From: Bacillota bacterium
Lineage (GTDB): Bacteria > Bacillota > Clostridia > Saccharofermentanales > DTU023
DNA: 51,956 nucleotides
Direction of reading: 5' to 3'
Assembly: GCA_023426575.1 (NCBI GenBank)
Contig: JAFAAL010000037.1
Span: 1 to 51,956, forward strand
Shown here: piece by piece, positions 34,434 through 42,201 of the stretch
How positions within the stretch are numbered: position 1 is the stretch's first letter
Layout: each line of letters starts with the position of its first letter
The notes under the pieces: model-generated
Databases searched by the model: none
What the model was told of the DNA's origin: nothing
Seen by the model: the letters and a program-made list of their open reading frames with translations, nothing else
Program-made: the position numbers and the translations under genes

Positions 34434-36611
34434 CTAATAGGAGCGGTAATCCAAGTCAGGCAGATAGCTCTCGCCAAGATCTGGATTCTGATCACTCATG
34501 ACCACATAATCGGTCGACGTCCAGAGAGGTATAATCACCGCCTCGTCCAAGAGCATACGTTCCAGTCGCGCAATGCCGTTGTACCATTCCTCCGCCGGCA
34601 GGATTCCCTCCTGAGCCGCAAATTCCTGAAAGAGAGCATTAAAATTCTCATCTATATAGCCAGTCGTATTCTGATAGCCAGAATCCGCAAAAGGTGCAAA
34701 GAGACTGAGCGCATCGAATGGATCTTGCGGCAGCGGAGCCAAGGCGAGATCAAAGGCGCCAAGACTCAGTTCGCGCCAGAAATCTGCGCGCGAGAGCGCG
34801 ACGCAATCAATTTGAAGAGCCGAGCCAAAAGCCCCCTCCCATTGCGCTTTCAGAGCGTCTGCCACGGCCTCCAGTTCGCTGGAGCCCTGCATATAGAGCA
34901 GGCGATACTTGAGTTCTGACAGGCCAGAAAGCTCGAGGGCTGCCTGGAAATGACGCTCTGCTGCGAGTCGATCGAGGCCGCCGTTGGGCGCCTCATTACC
35001 CTGCGCGACCAGGACATCGCGGAAGGCGCGCTCGGGCATATGTGGATCCCGGACGGCACGGCTGATGATGACAGTCGTCGGCTCCGCATGCGGAAGAGCC
35101 TCCTGGATGAGGCTGCGCCGGTCGAGCGAGTGGGCCAGGGCCAGGCGCGTATCCGTCATCATAGGGGCGGCAAGATTGCTCCTCTCCTGGCGGCAATTGA
35201 CATAGACCGCCCAGAGCTCTGCTGGCAATTTACGCAAATTGGGATGAGCGCGATCGAGATCGAAATGACCGTGATAGTAGTAGCTGTCGAGGCCACCATC
35301 GATGAAGCCTTCCATCTCTTCCTTGGGACTCGCATAGTGTCTAAAGTGGAGGACATCAGGAAGGCAGTAGCCCGCATTGAGATGTTCAGGATCTCTTTTT
35401 AGGACCAAAGACTCGTCTGTGATCGTATCGATCTGATAGACCGAAGGGCAAGTCCAACCGAGCTTATGAAGATAGCTCAGATCGTCCTCAGACAGCGAGC
35501 GGTCGAGCATGGGATCAAATTCCGCACGCTCGAGACCGCCACGATAGGCCAGGAGACCGAATTGACTCAGGGCCTCATAAATTTTCAAGTGCGTTAGAGG
35601 CCGATCCAATTGCAGTTCTAAGACAGAGGGCTCATCCTCTTCACCCAGGAGACGAATGCCCACAGTAGCCCAGAGAGGTCTCTTGCTCCCGAGGCTATCG
35701 TAGACGCGCTGATTGATCCTCGCTCCGAGATTGCGACGAAGCTTGCGCTGATACTCAGTAAGAGCTGCAAGAAGATCCTCAGCACGGGTCAAAACGGCTT
35801 CTGAACCCTCGATGGGCTCCTCCTCGAGCTCTTCTTGGCTGAAGACGCCGAGACCCAGGAGCTCTCCATCCCCCTCGTCCTGGGCTCTGAAGAGGCGAAG
35901 ATCATTCAAGAGTTCGGCCCGTCTGGCTTCCAATTCCACGGGGTTCGTGTTGTTGCGCTTGGCACCCTGGTAGTATGACAAGGCTCCTTGAATCTCGAGC
36001 TCGTCAATAATGGCTTCTGCTAAAGGGTTATGACGTCTAGCGCTCATGACCTCTTTAAGATAGTCGTGGTAGGCTTTTGCCGTGACGATGGGGCCTTTTG
36101 GACTCAGGGGTTCATTCCGAAAAGTCAATGTGAGCGTGAGGCCATCTTCTGAAATCTCTGGAAGTTTTGCGAGCAGCTCTGGCACATAGTGGAGCCCCGT
36201 CTCATCGCGGACGGCTCTAAGGGGGGCCGTGAGCAGAGCGCCAATTAGAGCTCTCTCTTCTGGAGTCTTGGGCAGGGCAAAGAAGTTCAGAGACTGTGGC
36301 CAGGCGTAGTGTACGCGCTGCTCATTTGGAGAGATGATGAGCGATTTGTCAAAGGGGTCATAGACGACAGCACTCGTCTCCTCAATCTCGCTTTCGCTCT
36401 CTGCCTCCGCCTCCGTCTGTTCAGCTTCCGTCGGAAGGCTTGTCTCTGGGCGAGAGACAGTGGTAAGCTCCTCATCACCCTCATTTTTCTGACAGGCCGT
36501 AAAGGCCGAGACCAGCCCGAGCAAGAGGATGATGGCCAGAAAGTAAGCCATGAGCTTTTGCGGTTCTAATCTCTTCCTCTTCTGCACAGTCTTCTTCACA
36601 CGTTTCTTCAC
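34434..36611 (-). CDS. Orphan family 5 solute-binding lipoprotein
   Basis: Large 725-residue lipoprotein related to peptide-binding proteins. A very basic N-terminus (KKRVKKTVQKRKR) precedes a membrane segment ending in lipobox AFTAC. The body has family 5 elements: 'YAWPQSLNFFALPKTPEERA', 'LPEISEDGLTLTLTFRNEPL', a C-terminal lobe with 'RLALAHSLDRRSLIQEALP' and 'DLALAPLPQDPFDALSLF'. An acidic insert (about residues 255-330) makes it longer than usual. The first codon is GTG with AAAGAGGTG upstream. No permease or ATPase is adjacent; it may serve another transporter or act in sensing. Confidence 0.8.
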   Translation of the reverse strand: MKKRVKKTVQKRKRLEPQKLMAYFLAIILLLGLVSAFTACQKNEGDEELTTVSRPETSLPTEAEQTEAEAESESEIEETSAVVYDPFDKSLIISPNEQRVHYAWPQSLNFFALPKTPEERALIGALLTAPLRAVRDETGLHYVPELLAKLPEISEDGLTLTLTFRNEPLSPKGPIVTAKAYHDYLKEVMSARRHNPLAEAIIDELEIQGALSYYQGAKRNNTNPVELEARRAELLNDLRLFRAQDEGDGELLGLGVFSQEELEEEPIEGSEAVLTRAEDLLAALTEYQRKLRRNLGARINQRVYDSLGSKRPLWATVGIRLLGEEDEPSVLELQLDRPLTHLKIYEALSQFGLLAYRGGLERAEFDPMLDRSLSEDDLSYLHKLGWTCPSVYQIDTITDESLVLKRDPEHLNAGYCLPDVLHFRHYASPKEEMEGFIDGGLDSYYYHGHFDLDRAHPNLRKLPAELWAVYVNCRQERSNLAAPMMTDTRLALAHSLDRRSLIQEALPHAEPTTVIISRAVRDPHMPERAFRDVLVAQGNEAPNGGLDRLAAERHFQAALELSGLSELKYRLLYMQGSSELEAVADALKAQWEGAFGSALQIDCVALSRADFWRELSLGAFDLALAPLPQDPFDALSLFAPFADSGYQNTTGYIDENFNALFQEFAAQEGILPAEEWYNGIARLERMLLDEAVIIPLWTSTDYVVMSDQNPDLGESYLPDLDYRSY

Positions 36612-36629
36612 AAGACACCTCTTTAATAT

Positions 36630-38399
36630 TTAACGAATAATTCCTGTATCGAGATCGAGCACAATCTGCTGATCTGTGCTGATGACTTTGGTCGCAAGCT
36701 TTGCGCCGTAGATGATGGGGATGCCGAGGGCGAGAGCCGCCGTCACGGCATGGCCATTGGGATTGTCGTCCTCGACGACGAGAGCCTTGGCGCGGCGGAT
36801 GATCGGCAGATCTTCATGACCCGTCCTCTCCGTGACGAGGATAAAGTCTTCCTCATACGCCCCAATCTCATGTTGCGAGGCCGCGCTTGGCACATAGGCC
36901 GAGCCCGAAATCAAGAAGGCAGGACCTTTAAAGACGGTCTGGCCTCGACAGAGCATAGCCCCAACATTTTGCACCTTAAGTGTATTGGTCGTGCCGGAGA
37001 TGCCGACGGGCGTGCCGCCGGAGACGATGACGACATCGCCAATCTCCACGCGCCCCTCCTCCATGGCCCGTTCAGCAGCACGCTCAAAGAGCTGGTCGGT
37101 ATTCGTATACTGCTCAATCATATAGGGCTCGACACCCCAGGAGAGGGCGAGCTGACGCCGTGCGCGCTCGGTCACCGTAAAGGCGAGAATCGGACAGGCT
37201 GGGCGATACTTACTGACCATGCGTGCCGTCCGCCCTGAGTGAGTGACTGTGATGATCGCCTTGGCCTCGAGGTCCATCGCCGTCATGCAGCAGGCGTGCG
37301 AGACGGCATCCGCGGCCGTATTGATCGTCGAGCCGTCATAGTCCTCAGCGCGGAAGGCCGCCCAGTAGTCATACTCATTTTCAGTGTAGCTCGCAATCTT
37401 ATCCATCATTTCGACAGCCTTGATGGGATACTTGCCGATAGCCGTCTCGCCCGAGAGCATGATGGCACTCGTCCCGTCAATGATGGCATTGGCGACATCC
37501 GAGACTTCCGCCCGCGTCGGTCGCGGATTACGGATCATGGAGTCGAGCATCTGTGTGGCCGTGATGCACGGCTTGCCCATCTGGTAGCAGGCCTTGATCA
37601 ACTTTTTCTGGACCGAGGGCACCTCGTGCTCCGGGATCTCAACGCCGAGATCGCCGCGCGCGACCATGATGCCATCCGAGATCTGCGTGATCTCGGCAAA
37701 GTTCGCCACGCCCTCACGGTTTTCAATTTTTGAGATCAGGTTGATGCCAGAGCCCCCGACCTCTTCCAGGACCTGGCGCAATTCGAGAACGTCCGCCGCC
37801 TTGCGGACAAAGGACGCGGCAACAAAATCGAAGTCTTCTTCAGCTGCAAAGCGCAAATCCTCGACATCCTTTTCCGTCAGGGCCGGCAAGTGCAGTTCCA
37901 CTTCTGGCAGGTTGATCGACTTGTGATTTGACACCTCGCCCCCCACCTCAACTTCACAGTAGATCTCCTGGCCGACGACCTCGCGGACGACCAGCTGAAT
38001 CAGGCCGTCATCAATCAGGATGTGATTGCCCGGCTTGATGTCGCGGTAGAGCTCGTTATAAGTCACCGAAAAGCGCTCTGCCGTGCCGAGGCACTCCTCC
38101 ATGACGACCGTCACCTCGGAGCCCTTGACGAAGGTCACGCGCCCATCGATAAAGGAATGCGTCCTGACCTCCGGTCCCTTCGTATCGAGCAGGAGGGCCA
38201 GGGGCAGTCCGAGCTCTTCTCTAACCGCCTTGATCCGCTGAACTCTCGCCCGCTGCTCCTCATGATCACCATGAGAAAAATTGAGGCGGGCTACATTCAT
38301 GCCCGCCAGCAAGAGCTCACGTAAAACAGCTGGATCATCAGTCGCCGGACCGATGGTACAGACAATCTTCGTCTTACGTCTCTGCATTGCAGCCATCAT
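36630..38399 (-). CDS. pyk: Pyruvate kinase with C-terminal extra domain
   Basis: Glycolytic enzyme making ATP and pyruvate from phosphoenolpyruvate and ADP. Signatures: 'TKIVCTIGPATDD', 'GMNVARLNFSHGDHEEQRAR', 'LLLDTKGPEVRT', the catalytic Lys region 'LISKIENREGVAN', 'MVARGDLGVEIPEHEVPSVQ' and 'CITATQMLDSM'. After the normal A/B/C domains (to about residue 475) the protein continues with a swivelling phosphohistidine-like domain ('DNPNGHAVTAALALGIPIIY'), as in Bacillus-type enzymes of about 585 residues. The ATG at 38399 uses GAGGAG that lies in the last codons of purC. Nearby ATGs 38396 and 38387 are alternatives. Confidence 0.95.
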   Translation of the reverse strand: MMAAMQRRKTKIVCTIGPATDDPAVLRELLLAGMNVARLNFSHGDHEEQRARVQRIKAVREELGLPLALLLDTKGPEVRTHSFIDGRVTFVKGSEVTVVMEECLGTAERFSVTYNELYRDIKPGNHILIDDGLIQLVVREVVGQEIYCEVEVGGEVSNHKSINLPEVELHLPALTEKDVEDLRFAAEEDFDFVAASFVRKAADVLELRQVLEEVGGSGINLISKIENREGVANFAEITQISDGIMVARGDLGVEIPEHEVPSVQKKLIKACYQMGKPCITATQMLDSMIRNPRPTRAEVSDVANAIIDGTSAIMLSGETAIGKYPIKAVEMMDKIASYTENEYDYWAAFRAEDYDGSTINTAADAVSHACCMTAMDLEAKAIITVTHSGRTARMVSKYRPACPILAFTVTERARRQLALSWGVEPYMIEQYTNTDQLFERAAERAMEEGRVEIGDVVIVSGGTPVGISGTTNTLKVQNVGAMLCRGQTVFKGPAFLISGSAYVPSAASQHEIGAYEEDFILVTERTGHEDLPIIRRAKALVVEDDNPNGHAVTAALALGIPIIYGAKLATKVISTDQQIVLDLDTGIIR

Positions 38400-38406
38400 A
38401 TCTTAT

Positions 38407-39090
38407 CTACTCCTCTGTCATCAGCCGTGACAGCTCAAGGGGGTCAATCTGCTCCTCCCCGCGGAAGACGCGCATATTGCCTCCCGAGAGTTCATCGATC
38501 AGGAGAATCTGCCCCTTGGCATCCCGGCCGAATTCATATTTTATGTCATAAAGTTCGAGACCCTTCTCCGCGAGGTAAGAGCTGATCAACTTCGTAATCT
38601 GCTTGGTCAGGGCCGTGAGTTCCTCGCACTCAGCCTCGGTCATGATACCGAGGACCGCGAGCCCTTCACGCGTGATCGGGGGATCTTGCCGCGCATCGTC
38701 CTTTAAGGTGATTTCCACGTATTCTGGCAGCGGCGCTCCCGTATTGATATAGGCTCCATAGCGACGGATAAAGGAACCGACCGCACGCAGGCGGCAGATG
38801 ACCTCGACCCCCTTGCCAAAGACTGTGACCGGCACGACTTCCATCTCATGCTTTTCAGGATCTGCCTGGACAAAATGGGTCGGGATCCCCGCCTCAATCA
38901 GACGCTTAAAGAGATAGGCCGTCAACTTGAGATCCGCCTGGCCGACCCCCTCAATCGTCATCGCCACCTCATTGGCGCCCGGATCGAATTTCCCATCGAC
39001 ACCCGTGACATTGTCCTTGAACTTCAAGAGGTAGTGGCCGTTCTCCAGGCGATAGACGTCCTTGGTTTTGCCTTCAAATAACTTTTGCAT
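38407..39090 (-). CDS. purC: Phosphoribosylaminoimidazole-succinocarboxamide synthase
   Basis: SAICAR synthetase of purine biosynthesis, joining aspartate to CAIR with ATP. The 227-residue protein shows 'LFEGKTKDVYRLENG' (ATP loop), 'LKFKDNVTGVDGKFD', 'AGIPTHFVQADPEKHEM', 'RLRAVGSFIRRYG' and 'LYDIKYEFGRDAKGQILLID' with the C-terminal helix 'LSRLMTEE'. Length matches a single-domain PurC. GAAAGGGGG precedes the ATG. No other pur genes are nearby; it is followed 7 bases later by pyk, an unusual pairing. Confidence 0.95.
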   Translation of the reverse strand: MQKLFEGKTKDVYRLENGHYLLKFKDNVTGVDGKFDPGANEVAMTIEGVGQADLKLTAYLFKRLIEAGIPTHFVQADPEKHEMEVVPVTVFGKGVEVICRLRAVGSFIRRYGAYINTGAPLPEYVEITLKDDARQDPPITREGLAVLGIMTEAECEELTALTKQITKLISSYLAEKGLELYDIKYEFGRDAKGQILLIDELSGGNMRVFRGEEQIDPLELSRLMTEE

Positions 39091-39113
39091 TGGGTATATC
39101 CCCCTTTCGATTC

Positions 39114-39122
39114 ATTTTAGCA
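39114..39122 (-). promoter_or_regulatory. Extended -10 promoter for purC-pyk
   Basis: The minus strand reads TGCTAAAAT, 24 bases before the purC start; same extended -10 form as at other genes in the window. Confidence 0.55.
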
Positions 39123-39198
39123 CAAGCCCATCAAAATCGTGCAAAAGCCCCAGCCCACCCCTCTCTCTCTTTTGAGGTATAGTATAGGGCAGAGTCTT

Positions 39199-40581
39199 AT
39201 GGAAGAAATCAAGCAAAATCAAAGACAGCGGCAGGGCGACTTCACCGTTGGCACTGTCCAAAGTGGCATCCTCCAACTCGCAGGTCCCATGATCCTCGCC
39301 CAGATCGTCGGCGTTCTCTATAACATCGTCGACCGCATCTTCATCGGTCACCAAGCTGGCATCGGGCAGGAGGCCCTGACAGGTCTCGGTCTCCTCTTCC
39401 CGCTGATCATGCTCTGCAATGCCTTTGCCAGCTGGGCGGGTCAGGGGGGCTCCGCGCTCTTTGCCATCGAGCGCGGCCATGGTGATGAGGCCAAGGCAAA
39501 GAGGATCCTCGGCAATGCCGCCTTCTTCCTCCTCATCTCCTCAGCGGCTCTGATGCTGATCTCTTTTTTCTTCCAGGGGGCTGTCTTAGACCTCTTTGGA
39601 GCAAAGTCATCCGAGAGCAGAATCTATGCCCATGAATATCTCGACATCTACCTCTTTGGCATTCCCTTCCAGGCGGTCGCCCTGGGTCTCAATCCCTTCC
39701 TCACCGCCCAGGGCTACCCCAAGCGGGCCATGGGCACCGTCGTCATCGGAGCTCTCTTAAATCTCATTCTCGACCCTCTCTTTATCTACACCCTCGATCT
39801 CGGCATCCGTGGCGCGGCCATCGCCACGGTCATCTCCCAGCTGATCTCAGCGCTCTGGATTCTCTACTACCTCTCCCCTCGGCAGGCGGTCGTCCCCTTC
39901 TTAGCTCAAAGCTTGAGACCCGAGCCGCGACTCCTCGCCGAGATCTTGAAACTTGGCTTCGCCAACTTTGTCTTTCAGCTGACGAATTCTCTGACCATGG
40001 CCGTCGCCAATACGACTCTGCTCCGCTTTGGCGGCGAACTGCACGTCGGCATCATGACAGTCATCGTCTCCATTCGCCAGATCTTCTCGCTCCCGATCAA
40101 TGGGCTCGCCATCGCCGCCAAACCCTTTTTGAGCTTCAACTATGGCGCCGAGCGCCAAGATCGAGTCCTCGCTGGAATTCTCTACTTGACTCGTCTTTGT
40201 GGGGCTCTCTGCCTGATAGCGACTGTCTTTATCCAGCTCTTTCCAGGACTTCTTCTCAAGATTTTCAACAGTGACAGCACGCTCCTCGAGGCGGGGGCTC
40301 CCGCTGTCCGCATCTACTTTTCGATGTTCTTCTTTATGGCGCTGCAGATGGTCGGCCAGAGCACTTTCACCGCCCTCGGCAAGGCCAAGGAGGCCACCTT
40401 CTTCTCCCTCCTCCGCAAGGTCTTCTTGATCTTACCGCTTACTCTCTTCTTGCCGCTCATTCCCAGCATTGGCGTCCTCGGCGTCTACTGGGCTGAGGCC
40501 ATTTCACAACTTGTCGGTGGAACTGCCTGTTACAGCACAATGTGGCATCGGGTAAAGACAGAGCCCCGGGGCTTCCGATGA
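39199..40581 (+). CDS. MATE family efflux transporter
   Basis: Cation-coupled multidrug/organic cation exporter of about 460 residues with 12 predicted membrane segments. Typical MATE features include the N-terminal 'LAGPMILAQIVGVLYNIVDR' with 'IFIGHQAG', 'GLLFPLIMLCNAFASWAGQG', the mid-protein 'PFLTAQGYPKRAMGTVVIGA' followed by 'LNLILDPLFIY', and in the second half 'FVFQLTNSLTMAVANTTLL'. The start at 39199 is preferred because a -10-like TATAGTAT lies just before it; an in-frame ATG at 39139 is less likely. The stop overlaps the following hydrolase start as ATGA. Confidence 0.92.
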   Translation: MEEIKQNQRQRQGDFTVGTVQSGILQLAGPMILAQIVGVLYNIVDRIFIGHQAGIGQEALTGLGLLFPLIMLCNAFASWAGQGGSALFAIERGHGDEAKAKRILGNAAFFLLISSAALMLISFFFQGAVLDLFGAKSSESRIYAHEYLDIYLFGIPFQAVALGLNPFLTAQGYPKRAMGTVVIGALLNLILDPLFIYTLDLGIRGAAIATVISQLISALWILYYLSPRQAVVPFLAQSLRPEPRLLAEILKLGFANFVFQLTNSLTMAVANTTLLRFGGELHVGIMTVIVSIRQIFSLPINGLAIAAKPFLSFNYGAERQDRVLAGILYLTRLCGALCLIATVFIQLFPGLLLKIFNSDSTLLEAGAPAVRIYFSMFFFMALQMVGQSTFTALGKAKEATFFSLLRKVFLILPLTLFLPLIPSIGVLGVYWAEAISQLVGGTACYSTMWHRVKTEPRGFR

Positions 40582-41408
40582 CTGGGCGCTATCCTCTCCT
40601 CCTCGTCCATGGCTACGGCGTGACCGAAACGGGTCGTGGACGTCATAGCTGGGGACGCCTCCCCGACGCGCTCCGTGCTGCGGGCTATAGCGTCGAGATC
40701 AGCTGGCACGACGGCTTCGGCACCGTCCGCTCGAATGCAGAGCAGCTGAGCGAGACCATTCATTCTTTGGCACAAAAATACGAGAAAGTCCACCTCATCG
40801 CCCACTCCAAGGGGGGACTCGACTGCCGTGAAGTCCTCGCTGATTCCGCGCGACGCCGCGAAGTCTCTTCTCTTCTCACTCTCGGCACGCCGCATCAGGG
40901 CCTCCTGACCATTGAAAAGATGCGTAAACTCCCTGGAACAGTCCGAGACCTTGCCTGTAAACTTCTAAACTTCTACGCCAAGAAGACGGGCGATTGCACC
41001 CCCGACAGTCGCAGCGCTCTCTATGACATGTCGATCGAGGCCTGCACTGAGCGCAATCAGCGTCTGGGGCTGCCAAGCGATGTCTACTTTCATACAGTGG
41101 GGGCCCTGTTGACAGAACTCGGTTCCTGTCAGGACCTCGCCCTCGCCGCCACTGTCTATCGTCGCTTAAATATGCCAAGTGATGGTCTCGTGCCCCTGGC
41201 CTCGACTCTGATGGGACCTGTGCAGGAAGTCTGGCGCGCCGGCGGAGACGGCATTGGCATCACCCACCACGACCTCTGCGACTTCCACCGACGAGATGTC
41301 ACGGTCGTGAGAGAGGGCCAAGAAAAAGAGCCCCAGCTCCTGCTCCCCGCCCTCCTCGATTTGATCGCAAGAGTCGTGAGCCGAGCTGAGGCTCAAGATT
41401 TGATTTAA
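40578..41408 (+). CDS. Alpha/beta-hydrolase, triacylglycerol lipase-like
   Basis: Predicted esterase or lipase of 276 residues. It starts with the oxyanion-loop motif 'YPLLLVHGYGV' and has the nucleophile elbow 'LIAHSKGGLDCRE', where the first Gly of GxSxG is Ala, as in Bacillus-type lipases (AHSxGG). The motif 'SLLTLGTPHQG' follows. A late Asp in 'MPSDGLVPLAS' and His in 'ITHHDLCDFHRRDV' are plausible acid and base. No signal peptide is seen, so it is probably cytoplasmic. The start at 40578 overlaps the MATE stop by four bases; 40542 is an in-frame alternative. Substrate unknown. Confidence 0.8.
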   Translation: MTGRYPLLLVHGYGVTETGRGRHSWGRLPDALRAAGYSVEISWHDGFGTVRSNAEQLSETIHSLAQKYEKVHLIAHSKGGLDCREVLADSARRREVSSLLTLGTPHQGLLTIEKMRKLPGTVRDLACKLLNFYAKKTGDCTPDSRSALYDMSIEACTERNQRLGLPSDVYFHTVGALLTELGSCQDLALAATVYRRLNMPSDGLVPLASTLMGPVQEVWRAGGDGIGITHHDLCDFHRRDVTVVREGQEKEPQLLLPALLDLIARVVSRAEAQDLI

Positions 41409-41414
41409 TCTCTT

Positions 41415-42200
41415 CTACATCGCCTTGAAGAACCTGTAGTCCATCTTCTCTATTTCTTCGGGAGCAGGCATTCTGAAGAACTTCTCATGCTCACTATCCA
41501 TGAACATGAAGCCGTGCTTGATCCGACTGTAGGACTCCTTTGTGAAGGAGGTATCCAAGGTGATTCCCTTGATGAACTTGTCAGGACGCGCCCGCATGTC
41601 GAGGATGGCATTGCGTAGCTTGGAGGGGTGGACACCCTCAAGCGGTGGCGTGATAAAGGGATTCATGTCAAACTCTTTTAAGAACTTGTCGATGTCGAGT
41701 TCAATCTGAGCATAGAGGAGACGCGGCACCGAGAGCTTATTGTCCGCACAGGTGAAGAAGTGCCCGAACTCGCGCATGTCCCATTTGGACAGTGTCAACA
41801 TGGAGAGCGGCGTCAACTCGGCATAGACCTTGAGGTCACTGTCCTCGGCCTCCTCCTGGTACTCGGACTCTTCGAGGCGGAGGCAGCTGCCGTCGGCATT
41901 GGCCAGATACATCGCCTGAATCGCAGAGAGCTCGATGTGCTCGAGAATCCGATAGCTCGAGATATACTTCGTCGCCTTGGGCTCCCCGTTCTCATGCGGC
42001 TTCAAGTCGGCCAGAGCCTCCTCGATATGGAAATAGGGGTGCCGATAATTGATGTCAATCTCCGCAAAGATCAGCTTACCTGAGTAATAACTTGCCGAAC
42101 CATAGTTATAGCGGAAGCCAAAGTCCTCAGGCGAGAGCTGCGAGAGGACGAGGGCGCGATTGGGGTAGCAAATCATATAGAGGTGTGCCTGGTAGTTCAT
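41415..42200 (-). CDS. Conserved-looking protein of unknown function, coupled to hppA
   Basis: Not recognised. A soluble, acidic 261-residue protein without signal peptide or membrane segments. Aromatic residues are frequent (MNYQAHLYMICYPNRALVLS; RYNYGSASYYSGKLIFAEID; SYSRIKHGFMFMDSEHEKFF). Its ATG lies one base after the hppA stop, and its ribosome site AGGAG is formed by the last codons of hppA, so it is translated together with the pyrophosphatase. No catalytic or binding motif was identified. Convergent with the lipase-like gene (6-base gap). Confidence 0.75.
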   Translation of the reverse strand: MNYQAHLYMICYPNRALVLSQLSPEDFGFRYNYGSASYYSGKLIFAEIDINYRHPYFHIEEALADLKPHENGEPKATKYISSYRILEHIELSAIQAMYLANADGSCLRLEESEYQEEAEDSDLKVYAELTPLSMLTLSKWDMREFGHFFTCADNKLSVPRLLYAQIELDIDKFLKEFDMNPFITPPLEGVHPSKLRNAILDMRARPDKFIKGITLDTSFTKESYSRIKHGFMFMDSEHEKFFRMPAPEEIEKMDYRFFKAM

Positions 42201-42201
42201 A

